Source of the DNA: Nitrospinaceae bacterium
Lineage (GTDB): Bacteria; Nitrospinota; Nitrospinia; Nitrospinales; VA-1
Direction: 5' to 3'
NCBI GenBank assembly: GCA_029261595.1
Contig: JAJDAZ010000002.1
Span: 62,001-126,000 of the forward strand
Length of the DNA: 64,000 nt
A program made the position numbers and the translations under genes. The stretch's first letter is position 1. Each line of letters begins with the position of its first letter. The notes under the pieces are model-generated. The model was not told the DNA's origin, did no database searches, and worked only from the letters and a program-made list of their open reading frames with translations. Shown here piece after piece: positions 1-7,548 of this stretch.

Positions 1-2
1 GT

Positions 3-1646
3 CAAGAATTGGCTCACGCACTTTTCATTATCACATTGACGGTTACTTTATCGCCATTGGGCTTTGCCAAGGGCGTACCAACAACGGTTCCGCTGTTTGC
101 GGGAATGGGCGATTCGCATTTTCCAGTCAGCACGCAAAACCAGCGGACCCAACGTTATTTTGACCAAGGGCTGGTTCTCGCTTACGCCTTCAACCATGCC
201 GAGGCGGCGCGTTCGTTTCGGGAGGCGGCCAGGCTCGATCCTCAATGCGCCCTGTGTTACTGGGGGCTGGCTCTGGTCCTCGGACCCAACCTCAACGCCT
301 CCATGAAAGACAGCGACGTCCCGGAGGCGTACCGCTCGATTCAAAAAGCCATGAAACTTGCGGGGGGAGCCACGGAAAAGGAAAAAGACCTCATTCAAGC
401 CTTATCCAAACGCTATGCCGCCAAACCGGTAAAAGACCGAAAACTCCTGGACCAGGCCTATGCGGACGCAATGCGTCAGGTAGCGAAAAACTTCCCCGAT
501 GATGTGACGATTCTGGCATTGACCGGGGAGGCGCTGATGGACCTGCATCCGTGGGACTTTTGGACGAAAAATAAAGAACCCAAACCCTGGACCCAGGAAA
601 TCCTGACAATATTGGAATCTGCTTTAGAGATCAAACCCGATCACCCGCTCACCAATCATCTTTATATTCACGCGGTGGAAGCTGCTCATCCTGAGCGGGC
701 GGAACCGGCGGCGGACAGGCTCCGGGGGCTCGTGCCTGGAGCGGGTCATCTGGTGCATATGTCCTCTCATATTTACATCAAAGTTGGCCGTTACAGGGAC
801 GCTTCCATCGCCAATCAGAAAGCCATCGAAGCGGACCAGGCGTATCTCAAGCAGGTGAAGGCTAAGGGCCTCTATCCTTTGGGCTATGTGCCGCACAATT
901 ACCATTTCCTCTGGGAAGCGGCGATGATGGAGGGCAAAAGCGCCATCGCCCTTGAAGCGGCCAGGGGAACGGCAGAAAGTGTGGACCAGACCAAAATGTT
1001 GGAACCGGGGTTCGGCGGCACCCTGCAGCATTTTTACACGATGCCATTATACGCTCTGGCGAGGTTCGGCAAATGGGACGTTATTTTAAAGGAACCTACT
1101 CCAAAAGCGGAGCTAAAATATCATAACGCGATCTGGCATTACTGCCGCGGATTGGCATTTAACGCCAAGGGTCAACTCAAAGAAGCCGCCGCTGAATTCG
1201 GAAAACTCAAAGCCATTGCCAGTAATCCGGAGATCGCGAAATATTCTATTTTTGGTCTAAATAAATTTAACCGACTGCTTCAAATCGGTATGGAAGTGTT
1301 GCAGGGAGAAATGGCTGCCAAACGAAAAGACTTTGACAAAGCCATTCAGCACCTTGAGCAGGCAATCGAGGTTGAGGACGGGTTGATTTACACCGAACCC
1401 TCGGACTGGTATTTCCCTCCCCGGCAAGCCCTGGGAGCCGTGCTGCTGGAGGCCGGTCAGGCGGCCAAATCCGAACAGATTTATCTGGAAGATTTACAGG
1501 AAAACCCGGAAAACGGATGGTCGTTACTGGGTCTTGAGTTAAGTTTGCGGGCCCAGGGTAAAACAGAGGCGGCGGATGGAGTGAAAATGCAGTTTAAAAA
1601 AGCCTGGGCTGGGGCAGACATCAAAATTTCGAGCTCACGTTTTTAA
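3..1646 (+). CDS. TPR-repeat exported protein (5' end probably outside window)
   Basis: About 545 residues. The N-terminus is a hydrophobic segment ending near an Ala-Lys-Gly, consistent with a signal peptide. It is followed by helical pairs typical of tetratricopeptide repeats, for example around residues 45-85 (FNHAEAARSF, then CALCYWGLAL) and again near 410-530. TPRs mediate protein contacts, so no enzymatic activity is implied. A TTG at base 9 could be the start, but the frame is open to the left edge and the signal peptide lacks its usual basic residues, so the true start is probably upstream. The family of such roughly 550-residue TPR proteins is uncharacterised. It runs toward the oppositely oriented zinc-finger gene. 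Confidence 0.8.
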   Translation, partial: QELAHALFIITLTVTLSPLGFAKGVPTTVPLFAGMGDSHFPVSTQNQRTQRYFDQGLVLAYAFNHAEAARSFREAARLDPQCALCYWGLALVLGPNLNASMKDSDVPEAYRSIQKAMKLAGGATEKEKDLIQALSKRYAAKPVKDRKLLDQAYADAMRQVAKNFPDDVTILALTGEALMDLHPWDFWTKNKEPKPWTQEILTILESALEIKPDHPLTNHLYIHAVEAAHPERAEPAADRLRGLVPGAGHLVHMSSHIYIKVGRYRDASIANQKAIEADQAYLKQVKAKGLYPLGYVPHNYHFLWEAAMMEGKSAIALEAARGTAESVDQTKMLEPGFGGTLQHFYTMPLYALARFGKWDVILKEPTPKAELKYHNAIWHYCRGLAFNAKGQLKEAAAEFGKLKAIASNPEIAKYSIFGLNKFNRLLQIGMEVLQGEMAAKRKDFDKAIQHLEQAIEVEDGLIYTEPSDWYFPPRQALGAVLLEAGQAAKSEQIYLEDLQENPENGWSLLGLELSLRAQGKTEAADGVKMQFKKAWAGADIKISSSRF

Positions 1647-1667
1647 AGAAAGTTTCCACCAAAAAAC

Positions 1668-2006
1668 TTATCTCTTTTCTGCGCAGGGGACGCACAGGAC
1701 ATTTTCCGGCATGGCCATGATGCGGCCTTCTGGGATGGGTTTTCCGCACCGGATGCAGATGCCAAAATCGGGCTGATCCACTTTTTTCAAAGCCGTTTCC
1801 AACCTGGCGAGTTTGGCCCTGGCGGAGTTCATCGACGCTTCGCTAACGGCCCGACTGCCAATCGCTTCCATGCGGGTGAGACGGCCTATGGCGTTGTCCG
1901 GGGCTACGGGTTTGACGGAGTCGGCCAGACCTTCAATCAGGTGTTTTTCCGCCGCGATTTCCCGGACAATCGCATGTTTCAGTTTCTGTCTTTCTTCGGC
2001 GTTCAT
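1668..2006 (-). CDS. DksA/TraR-family C4 zinc-finger protein
   Basis: 112 residues. The C-terminal half carries a CX2C...CX2C zinc finger (CIRCGKPIPEG, then LCVPCAEKR), the signature of DksA/TraR proteins that bind the RNA polymerase secondary channel. The N-terminal 80 residues are helical and charged, as in the coiled-coil arm. The canonical DksA tip DXXDXA is not evident, the nearest residues being DNAIGR, so a TraR-like or divergent member is more likely than housekeeping DksA. Its ATG overlaps the TGA of the upstream gene (ATGA), implying translational coupling. Confidence 0.8.
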   Translation of the reverse strand: MNAEERQKLKHAIVREIAAEKHLIEGLADSVKPVAPDNAIGRLTRMEAIGSRAVSEASMNSARAKLARLETALKKVDQPDFGICIRCGKPIPEGRIMAMPENVLCVPCAEKR

Positions 2007-2533
2007 TGAACGCGTTTGTAGGGGATTTTAACAACCTGCTTCTTTTTCCCGTCTTCGAAGGAAGTCCACTGCTGGGTCATTTTATTCTCCCCATCAAAGA
2101 GGATCGTAGCGGAATGAATATGGCTTTCTTTAGTAACGTCGATATCCGAATCCTTAGATAAATCCAGAGTCAACTTGTTATCCTCCATACTCGTGAGCGT
2201 CAATCTGGGCTGGTTGTGTTCTGCGCAGTAATGAGTCATGGTCAACAAACGGTTGGAATTGTCGTGATAGATCGAAACCATTTCATGCGGCCCACCTTCA
2301 AAAACCGTCTCCACCAGAGCGCTATCAGCGGCTGTCAGTCGGTAGCTTGCGGTGATCGTCTCCGGCCCTTTTCCCATATCCGTCGTGCTTTCCCACACCC
2401 CCACGAGCCGTTTCATGCGTTCGAATGCCTCGGACCCTTTGTAAGATTTATGCTCCTCCTGAGCCCACGCCTGCATGGAGCCAATAGCCAAAAAAATGGC
2501 CACAACCGCAAAGATAAAACTGCGAGCTTTCAT
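2003..2533 (-). CDS. Secreted lipocalin-like / DUF1579-like protein
   Basis: 176 residues from an ATG preceded by GGAG at good spacing; the open frame extends further upstream but that start is less convincing. Residues 1-24 are a signal peptide ending in a QAWAQEE-like cleavage region. The mature part begins with an LVGVWES motif, reminiscent of the G-x-W motif of lipocalin-like and DUF1579 proteins, and continues as alternating beta-strand sequence. Ligand unknown. It is first in a two-gene unit with the DksA/TraR-like gene. A perfect palindrome lies 36-47 bases upstream of its start. Assignment to a named family is tentative. Confidence 0.65.
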   Translation of the reverse strand: MKARSFIFAVVAIFLAIGSMQAWAQEEHKSYKGSEAFERMKRLVGVWESTTDMGKGPETITASYRLTAADSALVETVFEGGPHEMVSIYHDNSNRLLTMTHYCAEHNQPRLTLTSMEDNKLTLDLSKDSDIDVTKESHIHSATILFDGENKMTQQWTSFEDGKKKQVVKIPYKRVQ

Positions 2534-2568
2534 GTTCAAATCTCCATTAATTATCAGGCCCGCCTGAC

Positions 2569-2580
2569 GACCGATCGGTC
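2569..2580. promoter_or_regulatory. Perfect 12-bp palindrome, candidate operator
   Basis: GACCGATCGGTC is a perfect inverted repeat 36-47 bases upstream of the minus-strand gene starting at 2533. It is flanked by direct TGACGAC repeats. The composition resembles operators of some TetR-family repressors, but no such repressor is encoded nearby. Confidence 0.35.
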
Positions 2581-2858
2581 TGACGACGTTTTTTGGATTT
2601 TGCACACTCCAGGATTAATGACCGCATGATAGCATTTTTTGCACCGGGCTTTCGGGGAAATCATGATCCGCATGAAATGCCCCGGTCATCCGTCGGGAAC
2701 CGGGTCAGGCACCCAAAAAAAAATCGTCAAATATTATATTCATTCTCGTTGAAAAACCGTCTCTTCCAGTACCAGCCTCAATTTAGGCTATTCTATGGAC
2801 TTGAAGCGAGGAGGAATTGACTCTACCATAGTAGATGAACCCTTGGAGGAATCAAAAA
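2581..2858. other. Divergent intergenic region
   Basis: No convincing gene. An open frame of about 75 codons on the plus strand (2593-2820) has no ribosome-binding site and no recognisable protein features. The AT-rich stretch near 2725-2750 is the most promoter-like part, but I see no clear -35/-10 pair. Confidence 0.4.
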
Positions 2859-3035
2859 ATGGTCCCATTGAGAACAAGGATATTTATCGCGCTTAAATTC
2901 TGGCTCCCACGGCTGGGGGAGTTGAGCCAGGTCGTCGCCATGAAAAAGATCGATTCCAGGACATTGGCAAAATACGAAATTGAAAAGGCAAAAAATTTAA
3001 GGGTTCACTTATTTAAAGGATTGGCGAGGAGGTAG
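2859..3035 (+). CDS. Small basic protein, unknown function
   Basis: 58 codons starting at an ATG with a strong GGAGGA eight bases upstream; an earlier in-frame ATG at 2835 has no such signal. The product is basic, with an amphipathic N-terminus (LRTRIFIALKFWLPRLGEL). It ends in the Shine-Dalgarno sequence of the next small gene, whose ATG follows its stop codon directly. That arrangement supports both being real. No family recognised. It could be a small membrane-associated peptide. Confidence 0.5.
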   Translation: MVPLRTRIFIALKFWLPRLGELSQVVAMKKIDSRTLAKYEIEKAKNLRVHLFKGLARR

Positions 3036-3233
3036 ATGAAATACATTTTAATTTTGGTGTGGTTGTCCGTTTCGGGAAAAGAGCTGGAAGTTCAAAATTT
3101 CGTGGAATATCCTAACCTGCAAGCCTGCGAGACTCACAGAGATGACGCCAGAAGCCAAAAGGGCAAAGAAGGTTACCCCACCCAGGAAGATGAAGTTTAT
3201 ACCCTGAAAGACGCCTATTGCAAAAAGCTGTGA
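3036..3233 (+). CDS. Small possibly exported protein, unknown function
   Basis: 65 codons. GAGGAGG sits three bases before the ATG, overlapping the stop of the preceding small gene. A short hydrophobic N-terminus (KYILILVWLSVSG) precedes a hydrophilic part with two cysteines, near residues 31 and 62. A signal or anchor peptide is plausible. No homologous family comes to mind. The tight coupling with the preceding 58-codon ORF suggests a bicistronic small-protein unit. Confidence 0.55.
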   Translation: MKYILILVWLSVSGKELEVQNFVEYPNLQACETHRDDARSQKGKEGYPTQEDEVYTLKDAYCKKL

Positions 3234-3626
3234 TGAATTGATTTTCCTGCCAGGAAACACCCCCCTCATAGAATTTAACCCTTAAAGTCCATTTTTTTTC
3301 TTTCATCTAATTTTTTTATAAGAAAATGCGGGTTATAAGGCTCCCGGTAGGAAACTAATTTTCCATAAATAACAAACGGTTATTCTAAATTCCCGCCTTT
3401 ATCCCGCGGAATCATTTTTCCTGCCTCCCTGTTTCTGGCATACTGCTCCAATGATCGGAACGTTGGAACCACAGACCAACAAAGATGGCTATTTTCAGAA
3501 GGTTTGCGGGGCCTGGAGCCAGGCGCACCCCTTCTATCCCCAGGGCCAGGGCAGAAAAAAATCATAAGTGTCGGCCTCACTATTTTTTCCCGCGTGACCG
3601 GGTTCACGCAAGCAGGAGATTTTAAG
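3234..3626. other. Intergenic region upstream of xseA
   Basis: Contains a short TTTCCT-GCC-AGGAAA hairpin just after the small gene and AT-rich DNA to about 3400. A 38-codon ORF at 3451-3567 has no ribosome-binding site and is not supported. The xseA frame is also open back to 3504 but the start is placed at 3627. Confidence 0.4.
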
Positions 3627-5126
3627 TTGCAAGATTCTTTAAATTTCGATGAGGCGGAGGAGAGCCAGCCGCATGTGTACACCGTCTCAGAATTGACCCG
3701 CACTGTGCGTGGCGTCCTCGAAACCGAGTTCGATTCGGTGTGGGTGGAAGGGGAAATCTCCAACCTGCGCATTCCCTCCTCCCAGCACGCGTATTTCGTC
3801 CTCAAGGACGAAAAATCCCAGGTCCGTTGCGTGATGTTCAGAAACGCCAGGACACGGTTGAAGCATCATCCGGAGGATGGGGATCACGTGATCCTGTTCG
3901 GCAGGTTCACCGTGTACGACGCCCGCGGCGAGTATCAGATCATCGTGGAGAAGCTGGAACCTATGGGGTTGGGGGCGTTACAGAAAGCGTTCGAGCAGTT
4001 AAAAGAAAAACTGTCGCAAGAAGGTTTGTTCGACGAAGAGCGCAAAAAACCGCTTCCGGAATTTCCCTGGAAGGTGGGCGTGGTCACCTCTTCCACAGGG
4101 GCGGCGGTGCGCGATATTTTAAATATCATCCGGCGGCGCAATCCAAAAGTTTCCGTACTGATTAATCCGGTGAAGGTGCAGGGAGAAGGGTCGGCAGAGG
4201 AAATCGCCACAGCTGTCAGGGAAATGAATCGTTTGAAGGATGTGGATGTACTGATCGTGGGCCGGGGAGGCGGTTCGATTGAAGATTTGTGGGCGTTTAA
4301 TGAAGAAGTCGTGGCTCGCGCCATCGCCCAGTCAAAAATCCCTGTGGTCTCCGCCGTCGGGCATGAGATTGATTTCACCATTGCGGATTTTGTGGCTGAC
4401 CTGCGCGCCCCGACACCTTCAGCCGCCGCAGAACTGACCGTTCCCGTGTTGCAGGACATTGTGGGGCAACTGGCCTATCTGGCCCGTCAATCGGTTGTCT
4501 TGACCCGAAGGCCGATTGTTGATTTTAAAACCCATTTGCAAAGGCTGATCGACCGTCGGTTCTTCCGCGACCCGCTGCATATTCTGGCTCCCACCCAGCA
4601 ACGGGTGGATGATTTGAACCTGCGTCTGGTGCGCTCCTTGGGCCAGGGGGTGATTCTTCAAAAACAGCGTCTTGTCAACCGGGTCGAGCAATTGTTCCAG
4701 GCATCGCCTAAAAGGGCGATACAGCTTGGCGGGGAGCGTCTTGGAAATTTAAACCTTCGTTTGCTTCGTGGGTTGAGTCAGGGAATCGTTTGGCAGAATC
4801 AGCGATTGAGAACCAGGGTGGACAGTCTCCTGCAAGCTTCGCCGAATAAGGCGATTCTTCGGCTGGAAGAAAAAAGAGCCTCCCTGCACCATCGGTTGAT
4901 TGAAAAAATCCGGTCGCTTGCGCAACTGGAGAAAAACCGGTTCTCAGGGGTGGTGAATAATTTAAACGCGCTCAGCCCCCTGACCATCCTGGATCGGGGG
5001 TACAGCATCTGCACGCTCAATGGAAATGCGGTAAAATCCAGTACGGAAACCAAACCGGGAGATGCCGTCGAGGTGAGGCTCTCCAAGGGCCGGCTGGATT
5101 GCGTCGTGAGTAAAACTTTGGACTGA
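3627..5126 (+). CDS. xseA: Exodeoxyribonuclease VII large subunit
   Basis: 499 residues from a TTG preceded by CAGGAG at eight bases; upstream in-frame ATG codons lack a ribosome-binding site. The N-terminal OB-fold (YTVSELTRTVRGVLE, then VWVEGEISN) is followed by the nuclease core with GVVTSSTGAAVRDIL and GRGGGSIEDLWAFNEE, both hallmarks of XseA. ExoVII degrades single-stranded DNA to acid-soluble oligonucleotides. The C-terminal coiled-coil part carries two near-identical units of about 45 residues (LNLRLVRSLGQG and LNLRLLRGLSQG) and a partial third, making it longer than the E. coli protein of about 456 residues. xseB follows after 30 bases. Confidence 0.95.
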   Translation: MQDSLNFDEAEESQPHVYTVSELTRTVRGVLETEFDSVWVEGEISNLRIPSSQHAYFVLKDEKSQVRCVMFRNARTRLKHHPEDGDHVILFGRFTVYDARGEYQIIVEKLEPMGLGALQKAFEQLKEKLSQEGLFDEERKKPLPEFPWKVGVVTSSTGAAVRDILNIIRRRNPKVSVLINPVKVQGEGSAEEIATAVREMNRLKDVDVLIVGRGGGSIEDLWAFNEEVVARAIAQSKIPVVSAVGHEIDFTIADFVADLRAPTPSAAAELTVPVLQDIVGQLAYLARQSVVLTRRPIVDFKTHLQRLIDRRFFRDPLHILAPTQQRVDDLNLRLVRSLGQGVILQKQRLVNRVEQLFQASPKRAIQLGGERLGNLNLRLLRGLSQGIVWQNQRLRTRVDSLLQASPNKAILRLEEKRASLHHRLIEKIRSLAQLEKNRFSGVVNNLNALSPLTILDRGYSICTLNGNAVKSSTETKPGDAVEVRLSKGRLDCVVSKTLD

Positions 5127-5156
5127 TTCATTATTAATATATTTTTCAGGTGAACC

Positions 5157-5405
5157 ATGGCGGAAATGAAACTGGAAAAAGCAATGCGGCGATTGGAAGA
5201 CATCGTCGAGGAGTTGGAAAAAGGCGAGCTGGACATCGACAAATCCCTGGAAATTTTTGAGGAGGGGATCAAAATGTCCCGCCTGTGCTCCAAAAAACTG
5301 GGTGAGGCCGAAGCAAAAATCGAAAAGCTCACCAAGAATGATAAAGGCGAATTGATCGCGGAACTGTTTCCGGTGGAAAAGGAAAGCGATGACGAACCCG
5401 AATAA
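5157..5405 (+). CDS. xseB: Exodeoxyribonuclease VII small subunit
   Basis: 82 residues, the usual length for XseB. The sequence is a two-helix acidic protein with the family pattern LEDIVEELEKGELDIDKSLEIFEEG. It assembles in several copies with XseA to form ExoVII. Located directly downstream of xseA, it overlaps the proposed tlyA start by 17 bases, an arrangement seen in many bacteria where xseA, xseB and tlyA are clustered. Confidence 0.95.
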   Translation: MAEMKLEKAMRRLEDIVEELEKGELDIDKSLEIFEEGIKMSRLCSKKLGEAEAKIEKLTKNDKGELIAELFPVEKESDDEPE

Positions 5406-6185
5406 AAAAATCCGATTGGATCAACTGCTGGTAAAAAAAAACTCGTCTCGTCACGGGAACGAGCGCAGGGGATGATCCTGGCAGGAAAAGTCCGTTTGGG
5501 CGATGTGGTGGCGGACAAACCGGGGCGCATGGTTTTGGAAGATTGCCCGGTCACCCTCCTGGAAGATTTGCACCCTTATGTGAGCCGCGGCGGTCTAAAG
5601 CTGGAGCACGCTCTTAAGGCTTTCAGGATTATACCTGAAGGAAAAACCGCCGCCGACATTGGCGCCTCGACAGGGGGATTCACCGATTGCCTGCTACAAC
5701 AGAGCGCAAAAAAAGTTTTTGCAGTTGACGTTGGGTACGGTCAACTGGATTGGAAACTGAGACAGGACACCCGCGTTGTCATCCTTGAGCGCAAAAATGT
5801 GCGTACCTTGACGGTTGCGGATTTAGGCGAACTTGTGGATCTTGCGGTGATCGACGTTTCCTTTATTTCTCTCAAGAAGGTGATTCCTGCCGTCCTCACA
5901 ACCCTCCACCCCGCCGGCGATTTGATCGCCCTGGTCAAACCGCAATTTGAAGTGGGCAAGGGTGAGGTCGAAAATAAGGGCATCATCAAAGACCCCACCA
6001 AACATCTCAAGGTATTGCTCGCCCTCCACGCGTTTCTAAAAGAACAAAATTGGGTGATGCACGCTGTCACGGTCTCGCCTATATTTGGACAAAAGGGCAA
6101 TAAAGAATTTCTCATCCACTGTGTTTTTAGTGACCGGGGAGAATCGGTAGGCGAAGATGAAATTCAAACAATCGCGTTGTCGTGA
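5389..6185 (+). CDS. tlyA: TlyA-type rRNA 2'-O-methyltransferase, frame interrupted at an A9 run
   Basis: Two parts in different frames. From the ATG at 5389 the first frame reads KKIRLDQLLVKK, the start of an S4 RNA-binding domain, then diverges and stops at 5473. A shift back by one base at the A9 run (5433-5441) gives KKKLVSSRERAQGMILAG, the expected S4 continuation. The second part (open from 5472) has the FtsJ-like SAM motif ADIGASTGGFTDCLLQ and VKPQFEVGKGEV. The family methylates 16S and 23S rRNA ribose 2'-OH groups. The zero frame presents A AAA AAC, a classical -1 slippery heptamer. This may be programmed slippage, a sequencing error in the homopolymer, or a genuine mutation. AAGGA precedes the ATG. 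Confidence 0.85.
5433..5442 (+). promoter_or_regulatory. Slippery A9-C sequence in tlyA
   Basis: Zero-frame codons are GTA AAA AAA AAC, containing the heptamer A AAA AAC. One backward slip, or one extra A in the transcript, restores the complete TlyA reading frame. No stimulatory hairpin was positively identified downstream. Confidence 0.5.
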
Positions 6186-6212
6186 TTATGCGGTGTTCAG
6201 AAAAAAACCGGT

Positions 6213-6581
6213 TCAGATTTCGTCTTTGTATACTATGAAGCTGTCAAGCGGATAAACGAGGTGGGTTTCGCCCCACTGGGTCGGTGAGGACGCATCCCAG
6301 GGGGACTCGTCTTCCAAAGGTTTCATGCGGATGCCGCCGGAGCCGCCATAGATCAAGAGGGCGATGCCATCGCCCGATTCTTCGACCTGGCAGGCGAAGG
6401 CAGGGCAGGGGGCGTTGTTTTCGGCGTCCCATCCAGTTACCTGAACGGGTTGGTCTTCCGTGCCGATCATATATTTAATGCAATACGCCTCACGCGCTTT
6501 CGAGACATCCCTGAAAACCATATTGAAACGGGTTTCGGTATTTGGGTTGGATTCAATGTCGATAAACATTTTGGCTGCCAA
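6213..6581 (-). CDS. Conserved-looking hypothetical protein
   Basis: 122 residues from a TTG; an ATG at codon 5 (base 6569) is an alternative start. Neither has a clear ribosome-binding site. The protein is soluble, without signal peptide or membrane segment. Mixed beta-rich sequence includes FNMVFRDVSKAREAYCIKY and a glycine-rich LLIYGGSGGIRMK stretch. Two cysteines (near ENNAPCPAFACQ) are close together. No family recognised. It converges on tlyA, leaving 27 bases between stop codons. Confidence 0.6.
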   Translation of the reverse strand: MAAKMFIDIESNPNTETRFNMVFRDVSKAREAYCIKYMIGTEDQPVQVTGWDAENNAPCPAFACQVEESGDGIALLIYGGSGGIRMKPLEDESPWDASSPTQWGETHLVYPLDSFIVYKDEI

Positions 6582-6605
6582 AGAAATTAATACAGGATGG
6601 CCCCA

Positions 6606-6960
6606 TCATATCATGAGATAACTTTCTCGGGAATGGATCATCGTCAGTAACATTTTGAATCGGTTTTTTGCCTGCACGCCCATGCGGAACTTTGGCTGGC
6701 AAAACAATCCATTAGCCGGTAACCACCGTACAGGTCTTTCCTCCGACCGTCCAATCCGCCTCGCCCTCCAGGATCTGCACGACCGCTTCATAGGGAGAGG
6801 TGTGCTCGCTTAAGCCCTGCCCGGCATCGAAGGCGAATAGCGTCAGAGAACCGTTTTTGTGATCCGCCAGGGTCTTGCTCACGATAGACCCCTCAGCATA
6901 TTGGGTGGATTGGACAAGGTCGATCGGTTCCGATTTTGGAAATTTACTTTTTCCGCTCAT
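6606..6960 (-). pseudogene. Cupin-domain gene broken by a stop and a frameshift
   Basis: From the ATG at 6960 the first 82 codons read as a small cupin (LADHKNGSLTLFAFDAGQG, LSEHTSPYEA, VVQILEGEADWTVGGK). A TAA then interrupts at 6712-6714. The same frame continues with WIVLPAKVPHG, the standard second cupin motif. After that a single extra G shifts the frame, and the adjacent frame ends QAKNRFKMLLTMI, the usual C-terminus. Two independent lesions in a gene whose three pieces reconstruct one cupin make a pseudogene more likely than sequencing error, though a sequencing fault cannot be excluded. Confidence 0.75.
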
Positions 6961-6999
6961 AAATCATCCCTTCGATTTGTGTGTGAGCAAACGTTAGGC

Positions 7000-7548
7000 T
7001 TATTCTTTAAACACCCCACCCTTTGCACTGAGATGTTTCATTTGAATTATTTTGGCCTCAATTATTTCTTTGGTCAAGCCTCCACCAAATATTTCTTCCC
7101 GTATGATACCGTCTGGAGAAATAAAATAGGTCACCGGCAGGCTTCGAACTTTGTATTTTTCCGAAGTATTGCCAAAGCCATCCAGCAAAACCGGAAAACT
7201 TAAATTATAATCTTGAGTGAATTTAACAACCCTTTTTTTAGGCTCGCCTAAATTAACGGCTATTATGTTAATTTTACTGTCACCTGAAAGTTGATGCGCC
7301 CTCTGGAATTCCGGCATTTCTTGGCTACAGGGGACACACCAGGTCGCCCAGAAATTGAGGACCACAAACTCGCCCTTAAAATCGGACAGTTTGATTGTTT
7401 GACCCTGGATGGTTTCCAGTTCAAATTGCGGCGCAGGCCCCCCCACCAACGGGGGAGCCTTAGCCATTCCTGATACAAAAAGAAATAAAACCACTGTCCA
7501 AATACAGCGTGAGAGCAACAATGATTTATTAAAGGGCATCGAAACCAT
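7000..7548 (-). CDS. TlpA-like periplasmic thiol-disulfide oxidoreductase
   Basis: 182 residues from an ATG with GGAG six bases upstream; an in-frame TTG at 7560 is less likely. A hydrophobic signal or anchor (about residues 10-30) precedes a thioredoxin fold with WATWCVPC (C71 and C74) and the cis-proline region LPVTYF. Such proteins reduce periplasmic disulfides, for instance in cytochrome c maturation or metal handling. It is the last gene of a three-gene minus-strand unit and overlaps the beta-barrel gene by 20 bases, suggesting coupled translation and a shared task. Confidence 0.88.
   Translation of the reverse strand: MVSMPFNKSLLLSRCIWTVVLFLFVSGMAKAPPLVGGPAPQFELETIQGQTIKLSDFKGEFVVLNFWATWCVPCSQEMPEFQRAHQLSGDSKINIIAVNLGEPKKRVVKFTQDYNLSFPVLLDGFGNTSEKYKVRSLPVTYFISPDGIIREEIFGGGLTKEIIEAKIIQMKHLSAKGGVFKE

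Noticed and set aside
3451-3567. 38-codon ORF before xseA
   Set aside because: Codon choice looks reasonable, but no ribosome-binding site, no family and no upstream support.
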